Source of the DNA: Adhaeribacter soli
GTDB lineage: Bacteria > Bacteroidota > Bacteroidia > Cytophagales > Hymenobacteraceae
Direction: 5' to 3'
Assembly (NCBI RefSeq): GCF_008727925.1
Contig: NZ_VTWT01000012.1
Span: forward strand, 1-64,000
DNA length: 64,000 nucleotides
A program made the translations under genes and the position numbers. This document shows positions 7,851-16,328 of this stretch, piece by piece. Below the pieces are notes generated by a model. That model did not search any database, was not told the origin of the DNA, and was given only the letters and a program-made list of their open reading frames with translations. The first letter of the stretch is position 1; each line of letters starts with the position of its first letter.

Positions 7851-8162
7851 AGTGATTAGTGAGTAATGATTAGTGATTAGTAAGGATCTGTGAAAACAGG
7901 AATAAGGAGTAATGAAGAATGATTTAAATACTAGAAGCTAATGGCTATCCTGTTGAGCCCAGGTAGGCGCGAGGGAGCACGAAACTTACGATTATAGCTC
8001 TGAAACAACTTGTCGGCCACTGGAAAAACGTTAAACTTGGCTGTGGTGCTGAGAGCCGACGAGGTCCTTCGCTACCGCTTCCCGAAATGCTTCGGGACAG
8101 GCACGATGACAAGCTTATTTATAAGATAGCTACTAATCACTAATCATTATTCACTAATCACT
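7851..8162. repeat. Intergenic element bounded by 32-bp inverted repeats of AGTGATT units
   Basis: The arms 7851-7882 and 8131-8162 are inverted copies of an AGTGATTAGTGA.TAATGATT string with one or two mismatches, enclosing about 250 bp. The interior (about 8000-8110) carries a GTCGGC ... GCCGACGAGGTCCTTCGCT segment also found at 11371-11459 and partly at 26457-26513. No open frame of coding character is present. Confidence 0.75.
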
Positions 8163-8164
8163 AT

Positions 8165-8656
8165 CTAGCTTTTCATGTTTACAAACTGCAGGGGCTGGCC
8201 AATGTCGGCTTTTCGGAGGGCGGCGATGGCTTCCTGCAGGTCGTCTATTTTTTTTCCGGTTACCCGGATCTGGTCGTCCATGATGGCGGGCTGCACTTTC
8301 AGTTTCTGGTCTTTGATGATCTTCACGATCTTTTTGGAAACTTCTTTATCCAGGCCGGCGCGCACTTTAATTTCTTTCTTGATCATGGGGCCGGAAGCGT
8401 ATTCTTCTTTTGTAAAATCGAGGGCGGTGGCATCGATGTTCTGCTTCACGAACTTATTCATGATAATGTCTTCGATCTGGCCCAGGCGCATGGTATTTTC
8501 GGTGGTAACCAGAATGATGTTGGTCTTTTTATCGAAGTCGATGCTGCCTTTGGTGTCGCGGAAATCGTAACGGTTCTGAATTTCGCGGGTTACAGTGTTC
8601 AGGGCATTGTCCAGCGTTTGCGGATCTACTTTACTTACAATATCGAAAGAAGGCAT
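8165..8656 (-). CDS. YajQ family nucleotide-binding protein
   Basis: Taking the ATG at 8654-8656 the protein starts MPSFDIVSKVDPQTLDNALN and has 163 residues, the usual YajQ length. An in-frame start 39 codons upstream would add an implausible extension overlapping the divergent promoter region. The family has two ferredoxin-like domains; members bind tRNA, nucleotides and, in some proteobacteria, cyclic di-GMP. Conserved stretches include NRYDFRDTKGSIDF near residues 28-41 and VSKKIVKIIKDQKLKVQ. It is transcribed alone, and the inverted-repeat element at 7851-8162 begins 2 bp beyond the stop. Confidence 0.93.
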   Translation of the reverse strand: MPSFDIVSKVDPQTLDNALNTVTREIQNRYDFRDTKGSIDFDKKTNIILVTTENTMRLGQIEDIIMNKFVKQNIDATALDFTKEEYASGPMIKKEIKVRAGLDKEVSKKIVKIIKDQKLKVQPAIMDDQIRVTGKKIDDLQEAIAALRKADIGQPLQFVNMKS

Positions 8657-8765
8657 AGTTTTACAGGGGTTAGAGCAAACAAAAAACTTACACGTATACG
8701 AAAAGGCAAAGTTAGGAGACTTGCTATAATTATTTACTTTTCCGGCTTTAAAGGTTATTGTTTTT

Positions 8766-9221
8766 ATGCACATTATAGAACCGGTTTCGGCAACAGATCT
8801 TACACAATATTACCGGCTCCGTTACGAAGAGCTCCGGAAGCCCTGGAACCAGCCACCCGGCAGCGAACGCGCCCCCGATGACGATGCCGCCATTCATGCC
8901 CTGCTGCTCGACGATGCCGGCAAGGCAGCCGGAGTGTGCCGCCTGAGCTTTGTCTCGCCCGAAGAAGCACAATTGCGTTTTATGGCTATCCGGAAAGACC
9001 TGCAAAGCCGCGGACTGGGGAAATTATTAGTGGATTACCTGGAAGAAAAGGCCCGTCTGCACGGGGCAAGGTTTATCAGCCTGCAGGCCCGCGAACGCGC
9101 CGTACCTTTTTATGAACGCCTGGGGTATACCGTCGTAAAGAAAACGCACCTGCTCTTCGGCGAAATTCAGCATTATGAAATGAGGAAGGAATTAGCAAAT
9201 CCCTTAGCAGGTCAGAATTAA
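8766..9221 (+). CDS. GNAT family N-acetyltransferase
   Basis: A 151-residue single-domain GNAT protein. The acetyl-CoA pyrophosphate-binding motif is in RKDLQSRGLGKLLVDYLE (about residues 78-95, QxxGxG/A type), and the C-terminal AVPFYERLGYTVV (about 117-129) is the typical beta6-alpha4 region. The substrate is unknown; the length and the N-terminal EELRKPWNQPPGSE resemble the ElaA/YitI-like group of predicted acyltransferases. It is divergent from yajQ with 109 bp between starts and is followed after 28 bp by the lipocalin gene, so the two may be cotranscribed. Confidence 0.88.
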   Translation: MHIIEPVSATDLTQYYRLRYEELRKPWNQPPGSERAPDDDAAIHALLLDDAGKAAGVCRLSFVSPEEAQLRFMAIRKDLQSRGLGKLLVDYLEEKARLHGARFISLQARERAVPFYERLGYTVVKKTHLLFGEIQHYEMRKELANPLAGQN

Positions 9222-9249
9222 ATTACATGATGCTACAGAAAACGAAACT

Positions 9250-9792
9250 ATGAGAACAAAAAGAAAAGTTTTATTCGGTGCAGCATTGCTGGTAACCGGA
9301 TTGGCAGTAATGGCTTTACGGCCGCAAAACGCCCCTTTGGAAACCGTACCATCCGTTGACCTGCAAAAATACATGGGAACCTGGTACGAAATTGCCGCTT
9401 TCCCTCAACGGTTTCAGAAAGGTTGTCAATGCACTAAAGCCGAATATTCGCTTCACCCCGATGGCTACGTGGAGGTGCGAAACAGCTGCCGGAAAAACGG
9501 CCCTGACGGGAAGCTCAAAGCCATTACGGGGAAAGCTTTTGTAGCTGATAAAACCACCAACGCCAAACTGAAAGTGCAGTTCTTCTGGCCGTTTAAGGGC
9601 GATTACTGGATCTTGGACCTGGCGCCCGACTACAGCTACGCGGTGGTTGGCGCCCCGGACCGGGAATCGCTATGGATCCTGGCCCGAAAACCCGTTATGG
9701 CTGAAGAAACCTATCAGCAGATCCTGGGCAGGATAAAGGAAAAGAACTTTGATGTAAGCCGGCTTAAATTAACGAACCAGGAATGCAGGTAA
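9250..9792 (+). CDS. Lipocalin family protein (Blc-like)
   Basis: A 180-residue bacterial lipocalin. The signature GTWYEIAAFPQRFQKGC (about residues 43-59) is followed by AEYSLHPDGYVEVRNSC and a DYWILDLAPDYSYAVVG strand pair (about 118-134), all typical of Blc. An N-terminal hydrophobic segment (about residues 8-24) lacks a lipobox cysteine, so it is exported or anchored rather than a classical lipoprotein. Blc binds lysophospholipids and helps membrane maintenance; the same is assumed here. The stop codon abuts the stop of the convergent membrane-protein gene at 9793. Confidence 0.92.
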   Translation: MRTKRKVLFGAALLVTGLAVMALRPQNAPLETVPSVDLQKYMGTWYEIAAFPQRFQKGCQCTKAEYSLHPDGYVEVRNSCRKNGPDGKLKAITGKAFVADKTTNAKLKVQFFWPFKGDYWILDLAPDYSYAVVGAPDRESLWILARKPVMAEETYQQILGRIKEKNFDVSRLKLTNQECR

Positions 9793-10383
9793 TTACCAGC
9801 TCTGCCCGTGATCCGGCCTGGTTTCGGGCGAAGTGGTTGCAGGCAGTTCCTGGGGAGTGGGCCGGCGAAAATCGAGCAGGAACGACGCGATACCCAGCAC
9901 AAAAACTAACAGATACGGAAAAAGCAGGTTGCGGTACAGGAACTTGGTTTGGTTATGGTGCAGTTTCTCGTGCCGCGACAGGTATTTGCCCAGAAAAAAA
10001 GCCGTGATCAGAAAAATGGGCAGCGCAATGAAATACATAATCTGCCAACCCAGCCAGCCCTGGTAGCGGAACATGATGGCCATAAACCCTAGCGCCAGCG
10101 CCAGACTGCCGAAAGCCCCCAGCAAAGCCAGCTTCACGTGCGACACAATGTAGAAAAACGAAAGGCCGATCTGCACCAGGAACATAAGCGTAAGCACGAT
10201 CACCGAAAAAATGAAAACGAAATTTCCGCCGTTCACCTGGAAAAACTTCATCCCGATGCCGGCCAGGGCCATGGCCAGTACCACGTACAAAACGGTAGTA
10301 AAGGTGTTTATAAAACTGGAGATCCGGAAATTGATATCTTCCAGGCCGGTAATTCTCGATTCTGCTCTCAGGTGTGTTCTCAT
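9793..10383 (-). CDS. Hypothetical membrane protein coupled to SDR gene
   Basis: A 196-residue protein with five hydrophobic helices (about residues 25-47, 54-78, 84-104, 113-134 and 150-170) and hydrophilic ends, so an integral inner-membrane protein. I do not recognise a family. Its ATG overlaps the TGA of the upstream SDR gene (ATGA, 10380-10383), which indicates one transcript and translational coupling. The C-terminal tail is rich in Pro and Thr and its stop abuts the lipocalin stop. A function in lipid or membrane chemistry with the SDR is only a guess. Confidence 0.78.
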   Translation of the reverse strand: MRTHLRAESRITGLEDINFRISSFINTFTTVLYVVLAMALAGIGMKFFQVNGGNFVFIFSVIVLTLMFLVQIGLSFFYIVSHVKLALLGAFGSLALALGFMAIMFRYQGWLGWQIMYFIALPIFLITAFFLGKYLSRHEKLHHNQTKFLYRNLLFPYLLVFVLGIASFLLDFRRPTPQELPATTSPETRPDHGQSW

Positions 10384-11162
10384 CTTTTTTCTTGCAAATA
10401 GCGCACTATTTTGGTTACCAGGTTCCGGGGCGCCAACCGTACCGAAAAAGCCTGTGCCTGGTTTTTAAAACCCGGAATAACTACCGGCTTGCCGGCCATT
10501 AATCCGGCATAGCCGGCCTCCGCCACTTCCGCGGCCGAAGCAATATTGCCCGAAAACAGGTCGGAGCCGCCCAGTTTGGCCCGGCGTTCGAAATCCGTGC
10601 GGGTGGGGCCGGGGCAAAGCGCCGTTACCGTTACGCGCCGCGCCTGCAGTTCGTTGGCCAGGGCTTCGGAAAAGGAAAGCACAAAGGCTTTGGAAGCATA
10701 ATACACCGCCATTAACGGCCCCGGCTGAAACGCGGCCGTGGAGGCAATATTCAGGATCTTTCCTTCTTCGCCTTGCGGTAACTGCTTTAAAAACAGCTTG
10801 CTTAAATGCACCACGGCCACCATGTTCACCTGCATCATGTCCAGTTCTTTCTGCAGATTTATTTCTTCAAAAAAGCCGTATTCGCCAAAACCCGCATTGT
10901 TTACCAAAATACTAACGGAAATCTGCCGTTCGGCTAACTTCCTGAAAATAACTTTCGGCGCATCCGGATCGGTAAGGTCGGCGGGCAAAACGGTAGCCTG
11001 AATCTGGTGCCTGGCGGAAAGTTCGGCTGCCAGGGAATTCAGTTTATCTTCGTGCCGCGCTACCATTACCAGGTTAGCACCATGCCGGGCAAAGATCCGG
11101 GTCAATTCCTCCCCGATCCCGCTCGAAGCGCCGGTGATCAATACGGTATTTCCTGCTTTCAT
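10380..11162 (-). CDS. SDR family NAD(P)-dependent oxidoreductase
   Basis: A 260-residue classical short-chain dehydrogenase. The nucleotide-binding motif TGASSGIG is at residues 10-17, NNAG at 88-91, the catalytic Ser at 141 and YxxxK at Tyr154-Lys158 (YYASK). The ARHEDKL segment after the second strand, with Arg at about 36, suggests NADPH preference. The sequence resembles the DltE/YqjQ-like SDRs, but the substrate cannot be inferred. It is the first gene of a two-gene unit with the membrane protein it overlaps by 4 bp. Confidence 0.93.
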   Translation of the reverse strand: MKAGNTVLITGASSGIGEELTRIFARHGANLVMVARHEDKLNSLAAELSARHQIQATVLPADLTDPDAPKVIFRKLAERQISVSILVNNAGFGEYGFFEEINLQKELDMMQVNMVAVVHLSKLFLKQLPQGEEGKILNIASTAAFQPGPLMAVYYASKAFVLSFSEALANELQARRVTVTALCPGPTRTDFERRAKLGGSDLFSGNIASAAEVAEAGYAGLMAGKPVVIPGFKNQAQAFSVRLAPRNLVTKIVRYLQEKR

Positions 11163-11370
11163 ATTACTGCCGGATTTCAGGCTTTTTATATAGGCTTTCT
11201 GCTATACGTTAACAACCCGGGAAGGATATGGTTTGGTTTTTTGGATTTATACGCTAGCGTTTTCCGTTAGGGACATGGTTTTGGTCGGATCTTGAAACAC
11301 AAGCAATTAAGTGAATCTAAAGCTTTTTAACCGAAGTAACCTAATAAATAATTGTCCAGTTGAGCGTTAG

Positions 11371-11459
11371 CGAAACAACTCGTCGGCGGAAAGCGATGTC
11401 GTTATTTTGGCCTTTCTACTAATTGCCGACGAGGTCCTTCGCTGTGCTCAGGATGACAG
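11371..11459. repeat. GTCGGC...GCCGACGAGGTCCTTCGCT repeat, second copy
   Basis: The segment shares GAAACAACT.GTCGGC and GCCGACGAGGTCCTTCGCT followed by GATGAC with 8005-8110, with a divergent middle. A partial inverted relative is at 26457-26513. Confidence 0.6.
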
Positions 11460-11515
11460 GCTTTTTATAGGATGGAATTTCGCCAGATTCCTGAACTAAC
11501 CACTAATTCTCCATT

Positions 11516-11626
11516 CATTGCCGTCTGCTTTAGCTGACGGTTTTCAGGTATTTAAATTCCGGCTTTAGCCAAATGTTCTTTTAAAATAAGCCGTCTGCTT
11601 TCCGTCAGCTAAAGCAGACGGCAATG
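11516..11626. repeat. Inverted pair of GCCGTCTGCTTTAGCTGACGG repeats
   Basis: CATTGCCGTCTGCTTTAGC plus TGACGG at 11516-11540 faces an inverted copy ending GCAGACGGCAATG at 11590-11626; the second also carries its own GCCGTCTGCTTT arm. Same family as 6791-7016, 15001-15026 and 43141-43196. Confidence 0.8.
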
Positions 11627-11663
11627 AATAGTGCTGTATAAAAACAGTAGTATTTAAAGCAAA

Positions 11664-11692
11664 AAAGTCCGGCCAAAACATGGCCGGACTTT
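11664..11692 (-). terminator. Rho-independent terminator of the M20 peptidase gene
   Basis: A perfect 12-bp stem AAAGTCCGGCCA / TGGCCGGACTTT with a 5-base loop and an A run at 11661-11666 (T tract on the minus strand), 25 bp beyond the stop. Confidence 0.88.
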
Positions 11693-11716
11693 CAGTTCAG
11701 AACTTTGCCCTTAATA

Positions 11717-13081
11717 TTAAGCTTTGCTCATTTCGGCAAAATACTGGTAGAAATAAGGAATAGTTTCGATGCCTTTGTAGTAGTTGAACAAGCCGTAGCT
11801 TTCGTTCGGTGAATGGATGGCATCCGAATCGAGGCCAAAGCCCATCATAACGGTATCGGTTCCGAGCACAGACTTGAACATGGCTACAATAGGAATACTG
11901 CCGCCGCTCCGTACCGGAATTGGTTTCTTGCCGAAGGTAGTTTCGTAGGCGCGGCTGGCGGCCTGGTAGGCAACGGAGTTGGTTGGGGTAACTACCGGTT
12001 CGCCGCCGTGGTGTGGTTTTACGAGTACTTTTACGCTGACCGGGGCAATGGCTTCGAAATGCTTCTGGAACTTCTCCGTGATCTCTTCCGAAGTCTGGTG
12101 CGGCACCAAACGCATGGAAATTTTAGCGAAGGCTTTGGAAGCAATCACCGTTTTTGCACCTTCGCCGGTATAGCCGCCCCAAATGCCGTTCACATCCAGC
12201 GTAGGCCGGATCGAAGTTCTTTCCAGGGTTGAATAACCGGCTTCGCCGTGAATATCGCCAAGGTCTAAAGCTTTTTTATATTTCTCCAGGTCGAAAGGCG
12301 CTTTGGCCATCTCGGCCCGTTCCTCGCCGGAAAGCTCGTCTACGTTGTCGTAAAAGCCCGGGATGGTGATGTGATTGTTTTCATCGTGCAGGCTGGCGAT
12401 CATTTTGCACAGGATGTTGATCGGATTGGCTACCGCACCGCCGTATAAGCCGGAATGCAGGTCGCGGTTCGGGCCGGTAACTTCCACTTCCAGGTAGCTC
12501 AGGCCGCGTAAGCCCGAGGTAATGGAAGGCGTATCGTTGCCGATGATGCCAGTATCGGAAATTAATATCACGTCAGCTTTCAGCTTCTCTTTATTATGCT
12601 GCACGAAGGTCGCCAGGTTTTCCGAGCCTACTTCTTCCTCGCCTTCTATCATGAATTTCACGTTGCAGGCCAGTTTGTTTTCCTTCATCATCATTTCGAA
12701 GGCTTTCACGTGCATGTACATCTGGCCTTTGTCGTCGCAGGCACCGCGGGCGTAGATCTTTTCGTTCTTTATTACCGGCTCGAAGGGCGGGGAAGTCCAG
12801 AGTTCGTACGGATCGGCGGGTTGCACGTCATAATGGCCGTACACCAGCACAGTAGGCAAAGCAGGGTCTATCATCTTTTCGCCGTACACGATCGGGTAAC
12901 CGGCCGTAGGGCAAACTTCCACGTTATCGGCGCCGGCTGCTACCAGCTTTTCCCGCAGGAATTCGGCCGTGCGTAGTACATCGTCTTTAAACTTCGGATC
13001 GGCGCTTACGCTTGGCATGCGCAACAGGTCCATTAACTCGCTTAGAAAACGGTCTTTATTTTCGGTCAGGTAATTATTCAT
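11717..13081 (-). CDS. M20/M25/M40 family dipeptidase
   Basis: A 454-residue di-zinc aminoacylase-type peptidase of the CNDP-like branch. Metal ligands are visible in GHYDVQPADP (His83, Asp85 neighbourhood), GACDDKGQ (Asp116/117) and EGEEEVGS (residues 146-153, with the catalytic and metal-binding Glu pair). The lid/dimerisation domain follows (DLHSGLYGGAVANP about 210-223) and a final His ligand lies in AIHSPNES near residue 425. No signal peptide, so cytoplasmic. It probably cleaves dipeptides. Monocistronic with its own terminator. Confidence 0.94.
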   Translation of the reverse strand: MNNYLTENKDRFLSELMDLLRMPSVSADPKFKDDVLRTAEFLREKLVAAGADNVEVCPTAGYPIVYGEKMIDPALPTVLVYGHYDVQPADPYELWTSPPFEPVIKNEKIYARGACDDKGQMYMHVKAFEMMMKENKLACNVKFMIEGEEEVGSENLATFVQHNKEKLKADVILISDTGIIGNDTPSITSGLRGLSYLEVEVTGPNRDLHSGLYGGAVANPINILCKMIASLHDENNHITIPGFYDNVDELSGEERAEMAKAPFDLEKYKKALDLGDIHGEAGYSTLERTSIRPTLDVNGIWGGYTGEGAKTVIASKAFAKISMRLVPHQTSEEITEKFQKHFEAIAPVSVKVLVKPHHGGEPVVTPTNSVAYQAASRAYETTFGKKPIPVRSGGSIPIVAMFKSVLGTDTVMMGFGLDSDAIHSPNESYGLFNYYKGIETIPYFYQYFAEMSKA

Positions 13082-13408
13082 CGTTCAGGTTTGGGGGTCA
13101 GTTATTCAGGCTTAAAATTAAAAGAAATTCCCGTGAGGTGGTATTAGATTTTTTAACCGGGTACTTTTCTTTAATTTCAGGGCGGAAAAAGGCTTCATGA
13201 AGTGGCGTAGCAGATCCGGCCTAACCTATAAAAAACAGACCTGCAACAAAACCCCAGAATTATGAATCCTGATTCAGAGCAGGCCCCTTTCAAAGGCCGG
13301 AGTTTTAAATAGCTATTGCAGGAAATAATCGAAAAAAACGCCGACAGTATATTTAAATTGAAAATTTTCTTAATTTTAAACGAAATAATTCACTAACATC
13401 CACTTAAT
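13082..13408. other. Divergent upstream region, no gene
   Basis: It separates the divergent M20 peptidase and the T9SS protein and should hold both promoters. The last 70 bp before 13409 are very AT-rich, with TATATTTA at about 13348, but no convincing -33/-7 pair was found. Confidence 0.4.
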
Positions 13409-14758
13409 ATGAAAAAATCTGTACTAACCTTTTGTGCGATAGTAGGTTTAGGGTTGCAGGCAATGGCGCAGGGTTCTCAGTTCTGGACCGAGCAAGCCAC
13501 CGGCTTTTCTACCCCATCCCGAGGGATCCGCGATATTTCTGTACCTTCAGCTACCGCAGCCTGGGCTATTTCCTACGATGGTTCAGCAACAGTTCCTGGC
13601 CAAACCAAGCCACCAGTGCAGGATTATACCAGAACTACTAACGGCGGTCAAACCTGGACTTCTGGCACTATTCCAAATGCAGCTACCTGGGCCTTCTCAA
13701 ACCTTTCTGCTATCGATGCCAATACCGCATGGGTGGCTATGTATAACGATGCTACGGACAGCGGCGGCCGGATCTATAAAACCACTGATGGAGGAGCAAC
13801 CTGGACTCAGCAGGGCACCACTTTGTTTGCCAATGCTAATTCTTTCCTGAATATCGTACACATGTTCGATGCCAATAACGGCTGGTTACAAGGTGACCCG
13901 GTAGGCGGCGAATTTGAAATGTATACGACTACCGATGGTGGAGCAACCTGGACACCGGTTCCTGCAGCAAACATCCCAAATCCGCTTCCGGGTGAATTTG
14001 GAACGGTAGACGTATATACGACCGTTGGAAACAATATCATCTACTTCGGAACCAACAAAGGCCGGGTATTTAAATCTACCGATGCTGGTTTAACCTGGAC
14101 CGTAGGTGGTACAACTGGTCTTACTGCTGTTCAGGACCTTGCTTTCAGCGATGCCAACAATGGTTTAGCAACGTTCGATGATATGATCGTTAGAACCTCC
14201 AATGGCGGTGTTACCTGGACTTCTGTAACCAACTATGTAGGCACCATGTACACAAGCGACCTGGCATATGTTCCGGGTACACCAAATACATATGTAAGTA
14301 CCGGCGCTAATGGTACCAACGGTTCTTCTTACAGCATCGATGGCGGCCAAACCTGGGTTGATTATGACATGGGTGACCAGCGTACTGCTTTAACATTCTA
14401 CAGCCCAACCGTTGGTTATGCCGGTGGCTTCAATCAGGATGCCACAACCGGCGGTATCTTTAAATTCAATGGTACTGTTATCAGTGGCCTGAATGATAAA
14501 GAGTTCAGCAAAAACGTTAAGGTATTCCCTAACCCAAGCAACGGTTTGGTAACTATCGAAGTAAATAAAGCTTCAGGAAACACGATTGCTATTAATGTAT
14601 TCGATGCCCTGGGCCGTTCAGTGATCTCTAAGAACGAAACTTTAAACGGTGGTTCTTATGCCAACCAGATCGATCTTACTTCTTTCACGAAAGGCATTTA
14701 CATGCTGCAGGTGCAAACCGGCGAAAACATTTCTATCCGTAAAATTGTGATCGAATAA
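13409..14758 (+). CDS. BNR/YCF48-like repeat protein with type IX secretion signal
   Basis: A 449-residue secreted protein. A signal peptide (residues 1-20, ending AMAQG) is followed by six Asp-box-like repeats (TTNGGQTWTSG, TTDGGATWTQQ, TTDGGATWTPV, STDAGLTWTVG, TSNGGVTWTSV, SIDGGQTWVDY), which form a beta-propeller like sialidase/YCF48 proteins. The last about 80 residues are a type A T9SS sorting domain (VFPNPSNGLVTIEV ... FTKGIYMLQVQTG ... KIVIE). It is probably secreted across the outer membrane and anchored or released. No glycosidase catalytic residues are apparent. A strong terminator follows the stop. Ligand unknown. Confidence 0.9.
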   Translation: MKKSVLTFCAIVGLGLQAMAQGSQFWTEQATGFSTPSRGIRDISVPSATAAWAISYDGSATVPGQTKPPVQDYTRTTNGGQTWTSGTIPNAATWAFSNLSAIDANTAWVAMYNDATDSGGRIYKTTDGGATWTQQGTTLFANANSFLNIVHMFDANNGWLQGDPVGGEFEMYTTTDGGATWTPVPAANIPNPLPGEFGTVDVYTTVGNNIIYFGTNKGRVFKSTDAGLTWTVGGTTGLTAVQDLAFSDANNGLATFDDMIVRTSNGGVTWTSVTNYVGTMYTSDLAYVPGTPNTYVSTGANGTNGSSYSIDGGQTWVDYDMGDQRTALTFYSPTVGYAGGFNQDATTGGIFKFNGTVISGLNDKEFSKNVKVFPNPSNGLVTIEVNKASGNTIAINVFDALGRSVISKNETLNGGSYANQIDLTSFTKGIYMLQVQTGENISIRKIVIE

Positions 14759-14780
14759 TTTTATTTGGATTACGCTCATT

Positions 14781-14815
14781 AAAAAGAGCCGCTCTGTCAT
14801 GGAGCGGCTCTTTTT
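14781..14815 (+). terminator. Rho-independent terminator of the BNR-repeat gene
   Basis: A 14-bp perfect stem (14781-14794, 14802-14815; core AGAGCCGCTC) followed by a T run, 22 bp beyond the stop at 14758. Confidence 0.9.
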
Positions 14816-15399
14816 ATTTCAACATGAACCAGGAAATTATCTGAACCAACAAGCCAGGAACCAACCGGGTAAATTTCATTTGAGTTATCCTGGCTGAAAG
14901 CATTTTCCCTTTCCTGTATAAGGAACAAATCATTCCCAATAAAAAAGCACTTCTGATTGTAGAGGCATTTGGCTAAAGCCCCATTTTAAAATGCTTTAAA
15001 ACCGTCAGCTAAAGCTGACGGCAATGAAAACCCGGAAAGATGCGCTTCCATTCAATTAAGTTGGGCCTGTTTGTCTCTTTGGTAGGAATTGCGTCAGAAC
15101 CAGGGCTATTCAGAAGGTTCAAAATGCCTGGTCTCCCGTTATTCTGAACTAAAAGAAGCATCAATTCATGGAGAAACAGCAAAAGAGTTTGCTACTCCAA
15201 ACTACTAAAGCGCCATAAACCCCATTTCTTTTACCCGGGTTACTTTTTACCAGTATTTTTATAGCCTTTATCTGAAAGACGCCGGTTCAGAGGCAGGCGC
15301 TGCCTTGTAACTGCATGTAATTAGTTCAGAGGAATAATACAGCTTTCAGGGAAATTCCGGAAGAAATCCGAGAAGAAAAGTAAGCAAAGAAGTATGTGC
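14816..15399. other. Gene-free intergenic region
   Basis: Apart from the small palindrome at 15001-15026 nothing recognisable was found: no coding frame, RNA gene or clear promoter. Confidence 0.5.
15001..15026. repeat. CCGTCAGCTAAAGCTGACGG palindrome
   Basis: A near-perfect 20-bp palindrome followed by CAATG, as in the copies at 11516-11626 and 43141-43196. Confidence 0.8.
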
Positions 15400-16038
15400 T
15401 TAAAACCGGATATTTGCCTTGCTTTCGTTTCCCTGCATTAAGCGGCGGATGTTTTTCCGGTGGGTAACTACGATCAGAATAAAGACCACAATGCCAAAGC
15501 CGGTCAGGAGTTTTGCGGAATGCTCCGGACGGAACCAGGGCAACAGCATTAAAAGCGGGAAAACCATGGCGGCCAGCATAGACCCCAGGGAAACGTATTT
15601 AGTGGTTAGTAATACAATTACAAATATACCCAGGCATACCAGGGCAGCTTCCGGATGAATGGCCAGCACCATACCTAAAAGGGTGGCTACGCCTTTGCCG
15701 CCCCGGAAACCGGCGTACACCGGAAACACGTGCCCTAACACGGCAATAAAACCAAAAGCGAGTTGCACCGGCACCAGGTACTCCACCGGAATAGCATGCA
15801 GGATAATCAGGAACGCGGCCAGGGAGGTTGCCACCCAGCCTTTAAAGATATCGACGAGCATTACAATGGAGCCCGGCTTTTTGCCCAGTACCCGGAAGGT
15901 ATTGGTAGCGCCGGAGTTGCCGCTGCCATGCTCCCGTATATCGATCCCGAAGTACGCTTTTCCTACCCATAAGGCCGTCGGGATGGCCCCGATCAGGTAG
16001 GCAGCCAGTGCAAAAATGCCAATCAGCAATAAATTCAT
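15400..16038 (-). CDS. plsY: Glycerol-3-phosphate acyltransferase PlsY
   Basis: PlsY is an inner-membrane enzyme that transfers the acyl group of acyl-phosphate to glycerol-3-phosphate, the first step of phospholipid synthesis with PlsX. The 212-residue length and about five membrane helices fit. All three active-site motifs are seen: GSGNSGATNTFRVLG (residues 38-52), the glycine-rich GFRGGKGVATLLG (about 118-130) and the C-terminal VVTHRKNIRRLMQGNE (about 189-204). The start is ATG at 16036-16038. Monocistronic; plsX is not in the window. Confidence 0.96.
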   Translation of the reverse strand: MNLLLIGIFALAAYLIGAIPTALWVGKAYFGIDIREHGSGNSGATNTFRVLGKKPGSIVMLVDIFKGWVATSLAAFLIILHAIPVEYLVPVQLAFGFIAVLGHVFPVYAGFRGGKGVATLLGMVLAIHPEAALVCLGIFVIVLLTTKYVSLGSMLAAMVFPLLMLLPWFRPEHSAKLLTGFGIVVFILIVVTHRKNIRRLMQGNESKANIRF

Positions 16039-16308
16039 AATTAAAAATTCCGGTAATGCTCATCCGGCCGCGTTGGTTTTCGGGACAGATCTGTGGCTAA
16101 TACCGTGCGTTTAAAAAGGAAACAAAATCAAATATAAAGAAAAGCCGGCCTGCTTTGCAAACCTTTCTACCTTGTTTCGGCCGAACTATAGCCGATTCCA
16201 CAATTAATTAAACAAAAACTGCTTCTTTTTACTTTTTAAGGCATTTACGTTACCCTTTTACAGCCGCTACGAGGTTGTTTTCAAAAGCTTGGCCCACTAA
16301 AAAGGCAA

Positions 16309-16328
16309 AGCCCCGTGAATTACGGGGC
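16309..16328 (-). terminator. Possible terminator overlapping the end of the 1906-residue gene
   Basis: The hairpin GCCCCGT-GAATT-ACGGGGC spans the stop codon at 16320-16322, with an A run at 16299-16304 a few bases further. The gap between stem and A run makes it a weak candidate. Confidence 0.45.

Larger units (their letters stand above)
11163..11716. other. Repeat-filled intergenic region
   Basis: No gene seen. It holds a GTCGGC/GCCGACGAGG-type repeat (11371-11459), two CCGTCAGC-type repeats in inverted orientation (11516-11540, 11590-11626) and the M20 peptidase terminator (11664-11692). Confidence 0.65.

Noticed and set aside
16039-16319. Possible small RNA between plsY and the giant gene
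   Set aside because: Only low-complexity sequence; no hairpin or promoter pattern was convincing.
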